A stretch of 5,617 bases of DNA from contig PLGA01000182.1 in assembly GCA_003139735.1 (NCBI GenBank), positions 245-5,861 on the forward strand, written 5' to 3'. The stretch comes from Bryobacterales bacterium. GTDB taxonomy: Bacteria > Acidobacteriota > Terriglobia > Bryobacterales > Bryobacteraceae. Shown here piece by piece: positions 1-5,617 of the stretch. The notes beneath the pieces are model-generated. The model did no database searches, was not told the origin of the DNA, and saw only the letters and a list, made by a program, of their open reading frames with translations. How positions within the stretch are numbered: the first letter of the stretch is position 1; every line of letters begins with the position of its first letter. The position numbers and the translations under genes are program-made.

Positions 1-2354
1 ATCCACTGCTCGTTCCACCAGATCTTGTCCATGCGGTTATCGTGGCAGCCGCTGTTGGTGACCACCACCTTATAGAACTCGGGATGGAATAACATGCCGC
101 CCAAGGCATTCTGTCCTCCGGCCGAGGTTCCGAAAATGCCCACGCGGGAAATGTCGTAAGAGGGGTACTTCGCGGCAGCGGCCTGGTGCCAGAGAATGCG
201 GTCGGGGAAGCCGGCGTCCCCAAGGTTCTGATAGGCCACGTCGTGGAAGGCCTTGGAGCGGTTGCTGGTGCCCATGCCGTCGATGTGGACCACGATGAAG
301 CCCAGCTCAGCCATGGCTTGGTCGCCCGGCACGGCGCTGAAGGTCTTGGGCACAAACGACCCCTGCGGGCCGGCGTAAATGTTCTCGATCACGGGATACT
401 TCTTCGTGGGATCGAAATTCATCGGGCGAGTGATGGTTCCCCAAATATCGGTCTTGCCATCGCGGCCCTTGGCCACGAAAACTTCGGGGAAGCGGAATCC
501 GGCCGCCAGCAGCGCGGAGGCATCGCCCTTTTCCAGGTCCATCACCACCTTCTGGTCTTCGGTGCGGCGTAGCTGCGACTGCGGCGGCAGGTCCACGCGC
601 GACCAGGTATCGACGTAATACTTCTTGTCGGGCGAGAAGACCACGGCGTGGTCGCCATCGGCGTCGGTAAGGCGCGTGAGACCCGTGCCATCGAAGTTGA
701 TGCGGTAATACTGGACCAAATACGGATCTTGACCCGCGATGCTGCCGCCGGCCTGAAACCAGATCTGCCGTTTGGCGTCGTCCACCTCTACCACGTTGCG
801 TACCAGCCAGTCGCCCTTGGTGATCTGGTTCTTGACCTTGCCCGTGAGTCCGTCATAGAGATACAGATGCTCCCAGCCGTCGCGTTCGGAGGCCCAGATG
901 ATTTCCTTGCCGTCGTCGATATCGTGCCGGTAGCGGCGGCCGCCGGAAAGGCCCGCGGCGAGCTGGTTGTAATAGATGAATGTCTTGCTGACTTCCTCGA
1001 TTAAGGGGCGGACTTTGCCCGTATCGGCGGCCACTTCGAGCACGCGGTAGACCTGGTGGCCGCGCTGGTTATATTCGAAAGTGAAACCGCGGCTGTCTTT
1101 CCACCACACCGGGGGAGTGATGTCGAAGGCATTGGGGAAGAGGGCGTGGTCGATCTCGACTTCGGTCTTCTTCTCCACGTCGAACAGCGCCGGATAGGCG
1201 ATATCCAGGGCGTCGCCGGGCTTTTGGTAATGAATGCTGGTGGTCTTGGGCTGCACCTGGTCGGCGGGCGACGATTCGACGTAATGAACCTCGCGGTCAT
1301 AACCGGGCCGTGTGTGGTAAGCCGCCAGGTGTTTGGAATCCGGCGACCAGGCGATGGAGCGCAGCGTATAGTAATTCCCCTCCGATCCATCGAAGCTCAA
1401 CGGGAAGGCCGCCGGCGCCGTATTGTTCCCGCGGCCCCCGCCCGCGCGGCCGCCTGATGGCGCGGCGGCGCCCGCGGGCCGTAGGAACACATTGTAGTTC
1501 TCGATAAAGGCATCCCACTTGCCGTCGAAAGAGGCGCAAACCTCGGGCGCAGTCCCGGCTGCCTGTCCCAAAATCTGGGAGCCGACCGTCGTCGTCGTCG
1601 TGGTGGTGGCGGCGCCGCGTCCGCCGCGTCCACCGAGTCCGCCTTGCGTTTGATTCTGGGGGCGCGGAGCGCACGCAGGCTGGCGGTTCGCGCCGCGGCC
1701 GGCGCCGGCGTCCTCTTGCGGAGGCGGTTGATACTCGAGGCCGTCCACCGGGTCGCCGCCGGCTTCCATGGGAGCGGGTTGGTCGGCATCTTCCAAATCT
1801 TCGGGCGCGCCGCCGCGTCCGCGTCCACCGGCGAAGGCCGGGATGGCGCCGCCCTTGGCGCAGGTGTAATCGGCCAGCTTGCAGGTGTACATCGAGCCGC
1901 CAGTGCCGAATTGGAGAGTCTCCGGATCGGTAAAGCTGAGCGGCGCGGTTTGCGGCGGAGCGCCGGCAGCGGCCCCACGGCCGGCAGCCGCGCCGCCACG
2001 GCCGCCCGTGGCCGCAAAGGGCAGCGTCAGTCCGGTGTAGTGGCCACCGGTGGCGGCGTTGATCGCGGCCGCCAGCTTGTCGTGGTCGAAGGCCAACTTC
2101 TTGGCGGCCGTGGCGGCATCCACCATCATGAACTCCGTGCCGCCTTTCACGGTTCGGGGGTACCAGAACTGGCCGGAATCGTGGATCCAAGTGGCCGTGC
2201 CGGGCGTATCGACCACCAGTCCGCGGGTCTTCGCCTGGAGATCCTGTCCACGTTGATAATCGGCCAGCGTGCCCTGCGCCAGAGCCACGCCGGCCACCAG
2301 AGCCACCAGCGCCAGCGCGCGCGCGGCTGTGAATGCGAGACCGGATGATTTCAT
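1..2354 (-). CDS. Secreted S9-family serine peptidase, DPP IV-like (3' end outside window)
   Basis: The frame is open from ATG at 2354 to the left edge, giving 784 codons without a stop. An N-terminal signal peptide is visible: hydrophobic stretch at residues 6-25, Ala-x-Ala before a probable cut after Ala26, so the enzyme is probably exported. Residues about 320-620 look like a DPP IV beta-propeller, with blade motifs AWSPDSK (335-341), [13 protein letters not shown] (489-501) and FSPDKK near 573. The alpha/beta-hydrolase part follows. IYAGPQGSF places Tyr660 where DPP IV has its oxyanion tyrosine, and GTSAGGQ contains the nucleophile Ser744 (codon 123-125). The Asp and His of the triad should lie in the missing C-terminus, roughly 130-150 residues by comparison with DPP IV. 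Family members usually release N-terminal dipeptides; exact specificity cannot be told, and I did not identify the DPP IV Glu-Glu motif. Residues 117-311 carry Gly/Arg/Ala-rich inserts that move the serine later than in typical members. The gene lies 59 bases after the M1 gene and has its own strong ribosome-binding site. Confidence 0.93.
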   Translation of the reverse strand, partial: MKSSGLAFTAARALALVALVAGVALAQGTLADYQRGQDLQAKTRGLVVDTPGTATWIHDSGQFWYPRTVKGGTEFMMVDAATAAKKLAFDHDKLAAAINAATGGHYTGLTLPFAATGGRGGAAAGRGAAAGAPPQTAPLSFTDPETLQFGTGGSMYTCKLADYTCAKGGAIPAFAGGRGRGGAPEDLEDADQPAPMEAGGDPVDGLEYQPPPQEDAGAGRGANRQPACAPRPQNQTQGGLGGRGGRGAATTTTTTTVGSQILGQAAGTAPEVCASFDGKWDAFIENYNVFLRPAGAAAPSGGRAGGGRGNNTAPAAFPLSFDGSEGNYYTLRSIAWSPDSKHLAAYHTRPGYDREVHYVESSPADQVQPKTTSIHYQKPGDALDIAYPALFDVEKKTEVEIDHALFPNAFDITPPVWWKDSRGFTFEYNQRGHQVYRVLEVAADTGKVRPLIEEVSKTFIYYNQLAAGLSGGRRYRHDIDDGKEIIWASERDGWEHLYLYDGLTGKVKNQITKGDWLVRNVVEVDDAKRQIWFQAGGSIAGQDPYLVQYYRINFDGTGLTRLTDADGDHAVVFSPDKKYYVDTWSRVDLPPQSQLRRTEDQKVVMDLEKGDASALLAAGFRFPEVFVAKGRDGKTDIWGTITRPMNFDPTKKYPVIENIYAGPQGSFVPKTFSAVPGDQAMAELGFIVVHIDGMGTSNRSKAFHDVAYQNLGDAGFPDRILWHQAAAAKYPSYDISRVGIFGTSAGGQNALGGMLFHPEFYKVVVTNSGCHDNRMDKIWWNEQW

Positions 2355-2358
2355 ACTG

Positions 2359-2364
2359 CCTCCT
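2359..2364 (-). promoter_or_regulatory. Shine-Dalgarno site of the S9 peptidase gene
   Basis: Reading the minus strand, a perfect AGGAGG lies four bases before the ATG at 2354-2352. In-frame stop codons just upstream exclude a longer start. The site therefore fixes the start of the S9 gene and suggests efficient, independent translation. Confidence 0.8.
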
Positions 2365-2390
2365 GCTATTAAGCCAAAGTATAATCGCTG

Positions 2391-2410
2391 GCGCCGGACA
2401 GCCGCGGCGC
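2391..2410 (-). repeat. Small GC-rich hairpin just after the M1 gene
   Basis: GCGCCG (2391-2396) and CGGCGC (2405-2410) form a perfect 6-base stem with an 8-base loop, beginning three bases after the stop codon of the M1 gene. No T-run follows on the minus strand (the sequence continues CAGCGATTATAC), so it is not a canonical terminator. It may slow RNA decay or be chance in GC-rich DNA. The rest of this 59-base gap holds only the Shine-Dalgarno site and a TATACT hexamer at 2378-2383 with no convincing -35 partner. Confidence 0.3.
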
Positions 2411-2413
2411 AGC

Positions 2414-4036
2414 TTACTCCTTGCTCACATCGACGTAATAAAGATCCGTCGCCACCGCGAACTGGTCCTTCTTGAGCGGCGTTTTCATCGTCTTCCATTC
2501 GGCGGTGGGCTGCACAATCTGCCAGTGGTCCTTGTCCCCAACCCGAATCGGCATGGCGAAAGCCGGTTCATCGGCCTTCCAGCGGTAAGAGACCCCGCCC
2601 GCGGCGTCGTCGAATTTCAGTTCCAGAACCGGCAGAGCCGCGTGACGCAGGTACTCGTCGAAGATCGGCGTCAGGTTCATTCCGGTCTTCTGGTTGAAAT
2701 AGGCGGCCATGTCTTCGGTCATGATGTTCCGGTACTTGAAGTGTTGGAACACATCGTGGATAAGAGCAAACCACCGTTTGTCGTCGTTCACCACGCTGCG
2801 CAGCGTATTCAGGAACAGCGCTCCCTTGAAGTACTGGTCCTCCGGCGGCTCGCGGTTGACGCCGCGTTGCGTGATAATCGGCTGTCGGTTCCGGACCTTC
2901 GTCTTGTAAGCGTTGGTGTACTTCAACCCGTCGTTCTTGCCCCACATGTACTCCACGTAGAGGCACTCCAGGTAAGTGGCCCAGCCTTCGTGGATCCACA
3001 TGTCGGACACGTCGGCCGCGGTGATGGCGTTGCCGAACCATTCGTGGGCGCTTTCGTGGATGATGATGAAATCGAACCGCGGGCTGATGCCGACGCCCGT
3101 CCAGTCGCGCTCCAGGTAGCCATTCGCAAAATGGTTGCCGTAAGTAACCGCGGTCTGGTGCTCCATTCCGGAATACGGCGCTTCGACCAGCTTGTAGCCG
3201 TCTTTCTTGAACGGGTACTCCCCGAAATAGTGCTGGTAGGCTTCAATCATTCCCTTGGCCTGAGCGAACTGTTTCTTGGCCTTCTCCAGGTCTTCGGGAA
3301 GAGCGTAAAAGTCGAGTGGCAGCCCGCCTAGCTTATCGGCGAAGTGCTCGTAAGTGCCGATGTTCAACGAAACGTCGTAGTTGTTGATGGGATAGTGAAT
3401 TTTCCAGTCCCAGCGGGTGTACCCGTCCCCCAGGTCGGTCTTTCCGGCGAACTTTCCGTTGGAGACGTCCACCAGGCCGTTGGGAATGGAGACGCTGAGC
3501 TGCATGTTTTCCACCTCATAGCGCCACTGGTCCTTGTCGGGCCACCAGAGGCTGGCGCCGATGCCCTCGCAGGCGGTATAGATCCAAGGGCGGCCGGCCG
3601 GGTCCTTGCCGAAGGTGAAGCCGCCGAACCGGCTGGTGTGCGTCGGCGTCCCGGAATAGTAGAAGTCAATCGAATAGGCGCGGCCGGCTTTGAGAGTCTC
3701 CGGAAAGTCCACAAAGACCGTGCCCAGTTCGCGCTCGTACCGCAGCGTCGCCGCGCCCATCTCGATCTTGTCTACGTTGAGGTTGGCGAACAGATCGAGC
3801 TGAATGCGCGTATCGTCCTTGAGCATCTTGAAGCGGATGGTGTTCTTGCCCGCGATCGTCTTTTTTTCCGGGTCGACGCGCACATCCAGATGATAGAAGA
3901 GCAGGTCGTTGTTCGCGCGATATCGGCCATATTCGCCGCGCAGGATATCCGCGCGCGTGGGCGCAGCGGGCTGGGGGGTCTGGGCGGAGACCAAGGCCGC
4001 CGCGCTCAGCAGCAAGAGCGAGATTGATTGGAGCAC
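2414..4036 (-). CDS. Secreted M1-family zinc aminopeptidase
   Basis: This complete 540-residue gluzincin metallopeptidase should remove N-terminal residues from peptides. The zinc signature is intact: HESAH at 327-331 (His327, Glu328, His331), then exactly 18 residues to Glu350 within [11 protein letters not shown], the M1 pattern HExxH-x18-E. The substrate-binding GAMEN motif is represented by SGMEH (289-293), with Glu292 kept and the last Asn replaced by His. The probable transition-state tyrosine is Tyr402 in YFKGALFL. Residues 30-240 resemble the M1 N-terminal beta-saddle, and the catalytic domain runs to about 465. The remaining C-terminal part is short (about 75 residues), so the long helical C-terminal domain of PepN or ERAP enzymes is absent. 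Residues 1-18 form a probable signal peptide (hydrophobic LLLL core, Val-Ser-Ala before Gln19), although its n-region has no Lys or Arg. The only in-frame start is GTG at 4036, because TAA lies at 4048-4046. It sits 87 bases after the M6-like gene and 59 before the S9 gene. Confidence 0.95.
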   Translation of the reverse strand: MLQSISLLLLSAAALVSAQTPQPAAPTRADILRGEYGRYRANNDLLFYHLDVRVDPEKKTIAGKNTIRFKMLKDDTRIQLDLFANLNVDKIEMGAATLRYERELGTVFVDFPETLKAGRAYSIDFYYSGTPTHTSRFGGFTFGKDPAGRPWIYTACEGIGASLWWPDKDQWRYEVENMQLSVSIPNGLVDVSNGKFAGKTDLGDGYTRWDWKIHYPINNYDVSLNIGTYEHFADKLGGLPLDFYALPEDLEKAKKQFAQAKGMIEAYQHYFGEYPFKKDGYKLVEAPYSGMEHQTAVTYGNHFANGYLERDWTGVGISPRFDFIIIHESAHEWFGNAITAADVSDMWIHEGWATYLECLYVEYMWGKNDGLKYTNAYKTKVRNRQPIITQRGVNREPPEDQYFKGALFLNTLRSVVNDDKRWFALIHDVFQHFKYRNIMTEDMAAYFNQKTGMNLTPIFDEYLRHAALPVLELKFDDAAGGVSYRWKADEPAFAMPIRVGDKDHWQIVQPTAEWKTMKTPLKKDQFAVATDLYYVDVSKE

Positions 4037-4043
4037 AACATTA

Positions 4044-4047
4044 CCTT
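4044..4047 (-). promoter_or_regulatory. Weak Shine-Dalgarno site supporting the GTG start of the M1 gene
   Basis: AAGG on the minus strand lies seven bases before the GTG at 4036-4034, a good distance. An ATG at 4041-4039 is only two bases from this site and is in another frame, reaching TGA at 4008-4006 after eleven codons. Distance and frame both favour the GTG. Confidence 0.5.
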
Positions 4048-4057
4048 ATCGCGATTG

Positions 4058-4116
4058 TGGGGCGGGCCTCCTGGCCTGCCTGCTTCGCTTTTCCTCGGGT
4101 GCCCCGGCCCGCCCCA
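4058..4116. repeat. Intergenic inverted repeat, possible REP-like element
   Basis: Two perfect 11-base arms, TGGGGCGGGCC (4058-4068) and GGCCCGCCCCA (4106-4116), flank a 37-base centre. They fill most of the 87-base gap between the M6-like and M1 genes, starting seven bases after the M6-like stop. A second, competing hairpin lies inside: GGCGGGCC (4061-4068) pairs with GGCCTGCC (4073-4080) across a TCCT loop, with one G-T pair. Neither strand has a T-run after the outer stem, so this is not a classic intrinsic terminator. Palindromic GC-rich elements of this look are, from memory, common between genes in Solibacter-like Acidobacteriota. A REP-like role in mRNA stability or partial transcription stop is an inference. 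A perfect 8-base palindrome (ATCGCGAT, 4048-4055) adjoins it on the M1 side. Confidence 0.7.
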
Positions 4117-4123
4117 TCCGTCG

Positions 4124-5617
4124 TTACCGCCGCACCGTGCAACTCGCGGTCGCCGACTGCGCGGGATCGCTTTCGGATTGCGCTTTCACCGTGATGGTTC
4201 TGGGCGCGCCGGTCGCATACACGGGAATCGGTTGAGTCTGGCCGGATTTCACCGCGGCGAGCGCGTTGGCGAGTTGCGCCGTCGCGCCCGAAGCGCCTTG
4301 CGCGGTGGCGGAAAGGCGATAGATGTCGATGGAATCGGGAGCGCCGGTGTTCTTGAGCGTGAAGGAGCAGTTGGCGCCCGCGGTGAGAGAGACGCCCCGG
4401 GCCTGCGGGCCGGCGCCATCCAGGGACCGGATTCCAATCGTGTAAGAGAGCACGCCGGCGGCGTCCTTATGCAAGTCGACAATGTAGAAGTGCAGGCGGT
4501 TGGGAGTGTCTTCCCATTCGAACTGGCTGCCGGAATTCAGGCCGGCGTGGAACAGGGCATCGTTCAACTGGCGGTAATCGGCCACGGTGCGCATGACGGG
4601 CTCGCCGTTGGGGCGTTTGAAATCGACCATCTTGATATCTTCAGGGTGCGCGTCGATCACGTAAGTGAAGGGATGGAAGCCGCGGCCGCGCTGTTCCTGG
4701 TCCAGGTTCTTCGCAATGAGAACGCCGTTATCGGGCGTGAAGGAATCGTAGCCGATGCGCTGGACCACTTCGATGGAATAGAAATTGTAGAGCGTGTCCC
4801 CGGAAGAAACCGGATTGGTGGCGTAGTTTTCGGGCGGCGTATGGTCCGTGGGCGCTTCGCCATCGAGACGGATGGTGATGCCGGAAAGCTTGCCAGGCGG
4901 AGGTTCGGCGGCGCGGGCCACCACCGTTCCCACAGCCAGGCCGTTGGCGGTGAGGTCGCTGCGCGTGAGCGCCAGAACCGCGTCATCCCTTAAGAACTTG
5001 AAGCGGATCTTGCTGCGCAGCATGAGGCCGGCGGGCATGGAGGCGCCTTCGGCGGCCGGGACCACCCAGCGGCGGTGCGGTCCGCCCGGTCCGTTGAACG
5101 AACCGCGGTCCATAATGTCCCACGGGCCTGAGCCGGCGCGCGGGTAGGGCGCTTCGTAGGGATTGTTGTTGTTGTCGCCGACCGAGAAGGCGAAGTGCAC
5201 AATCTCATGCGTGATGGTGCCGGAGCTTTCACCCTGCCGGACCGACGACAGGCCCCACTGCTGCGCGCCGGCCCGCCAACTGGTCCAGGGCTCATAGCGG
5301 GTGGTGACCCAACGTGGGCCCGCGGGGTCGGGGCTGCCCCATTCGGCCGGAATGTCCTCTTTGGTTTGAAATTTCATCTCGCCGAATTCCTGCCAGACGC
5401 TGGTTTCGTCGTAGCCCGCATAGAGGCGGAGGACAATGTCGTACTTGGATTTGATATCCGCGCCGGCCCCGGCGGCCCAGAGGGCGTCGGCATCCCGCTC
5501 CAGGCGGCCGTCGGCGGGGGATCCGGCCGGCGCGGCGCTCTGTTGGTTGTATTCGTTGAGGCCGTATTGGTAGAGGTTCTTGGGCATGCGATAGGGCCCG
5601 AAGGCATCGAGCTTGGC
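4124..5617 (-). CDS. M6-like zinc metalloprotease with C-terminal Ig-like domain (5' end outside window)
   Basis: The frame is open from the right edge to TAA at 4126-4124, giving 497 residues. ATG at 5587 is unlikely to be the true start, because the ten residues upstream continue in the same protein-like manner and no Shine-Dalgarno site is seen. Numbering from the edge, the zinc motif HEIVH lies at 137-141 (bases 5195-5209), with Glu138 as catalytic base. Gly147-Asp148 and a run of four Asn follow, then WDIMDRGSFNG (166-176), which resembles the Met-containing segment after the active site in M6 (immune inhibitor A-like) peptidases. Residues 200-300 are beta-rich and include YSIEVVQRIGYDSF, fitting the post-catalytic domain of this group. 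Residues about 406-497 look like an Ig-like/NEW3-type domain ending in SESDPAQSATASCTVRR, typical of exported enzymes. The only two cysteines (417, 493) bracket it. A signal peptide would be off-window. Endoprotease activity is expected from the family; the substrate is unknown. A different HExxH family is possible. Confidence 0.75.
   Translation of the reverse strand, partial: AKLDAFGPYRMPKNLYQYGLNEYNQQSAAPAGSPADGRLERDADALWAAGAGADIKSKYDIVLRLYAGYDETSVWQEFGEMKFQTKEDIPAEWGSPDPAGPRWVTTRYEPWTSWRAGAQQWGLSSVRQGESSGTITHEIVHFAFSVGDNNNNPYEAPYPRAGSGPWDIMDRGSFNGPGGPHRRWVVPAAEGASMPAGLMLRSKIRFKFLRDDAVLALTRSDLTANGLAVGTVVARAAEPPPGKLSGITIRLDGEAPTDHTPPENYATNPVSSGDTLYNFYSIEVVQRIGYDSFTPDNGVLIAKNLDQEQRGRGFHPFTYVIDAHPEDIKMVDFKRPNGEPVMRTVADYRQLNDALFHAGLNSGSQFEWEDTPNRLHFYIVDLHKDAAGVLSYTIGIRSLDGAGPQARGVSLTAGANCSFTLKNTGAPDSIDIYRLSATAQGASGATAQLANALAAVKSGQTQPIPVYATGAPRTITVKAQSESDPAQSATASCTVRR

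Noticed and set aside
1587..1607. Trinucleotide run encoding seven Thr as a phase-variation repeat
   Set aside because: Length changes in units of three keep the frame, so it cannot switch the gene on and off. The run is short and mixes ACG and ACC codons.
1297..2190. Minus-strand open frame of 297 codons overlapping the S9 gene in another frame
   Set aside because: The product is dominated by Arg from frame-shifted GC-rich codons and has no motif. The S9 frame covers the same bases with signal peptide, propeller and nucleophile motifs.
2378..2383. TATACT as a -10 promoter element for the S9 gene
   Set aside because: No acceptable -35 hexamer lies about 17 bases upstream (the bases there read CGCGGC), and one AT-rich hexamer alone is weak evidence.
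2333..3331. Long plus-strand open frame (332 codons) opposite the M1 gene
   Set aside because: It lies antisense to a gene with an intact catalytic signature. GC-rich codon use leaves the complementary frame free of stops, and the translation shows no recognisable domain.
4058..4116. Inverted repeat as an intrinsic terminator of the M6-like gene
   Set aside because: The spacer is long (37 bases) and no T-run follows the stem on the minus strand. Partial termination remains possible but is not shown.
4028..4993. Plus-strand open frame of 321 codons opposite the M6-like gene and the intergenic repeat
   Set aside because: Its start runs through the inverted repeat and the rest is antisense to the protease gene. 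The product is low in recognisable motifs, so it is a shadow.

Overview
The window is high-GC bacterial DNA whose three genes all lie on the minus strand, so transcription runs from the right edge (5617) to the left edge (1). All three encode probable extracytoplasmic peptidases of unrelated families. In transcription order they are a zinc metalloprotease resembling peptidase family M6 (5' end outside the window), a complete M1-family zinc aminopeptidase, and an S9-family serine peptidase of the dipeptidyl-peptidase IV type (3' end outside the window). The gene style points to Acidobacteriota, perhaps the Solibacter/Bryobacter group, probably from soil. The reasons are the GC-rich composition, the Gly/Arg/Ala-rich inserts in a secreted peptidase and the palindromic intergenic element. 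That assignment is an inference from recalled features, not a database match.

Layout: 5617-4124 is the M6-like protease. An 87-base gap (4037-4123) holds a strong inverted repeat (4058-4116). 4036-2414 is the M1 aminopeptidase, which starts at GTG and has a signal peptide. A 59-base gap (2355-2413) holds a small GC-rich hairpin and a strong Shine-Dalgarno sequence. 2354-1 is the S9 peptidase, which starts at ATG, has a signal peptide and is open to the left edge. No RNA gene, CRISPR array, transposase, attachment site or canonical intrinsic terminator was seen. No gap exceeds 300 bases.

Functionally, an endoprotease followed by an aminopeptidase and a dipeptidyl-peptidase-like enzyme would make a sensible exported set for reducing proteins to amino acids and dipeptides. 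The short same-strand gaps allow co-transcription. No regulator or transporter lies in the window, so the joint role is inferred from neighbourhood only. I do not see a novel multi-gene system. The items most worth a second look are the inverted repeat, the Gly/Arg inserts in the S9 enzyme, the unusual spacing after the HExxH motif of the M6-like protein, and the start region of the M1 gene.
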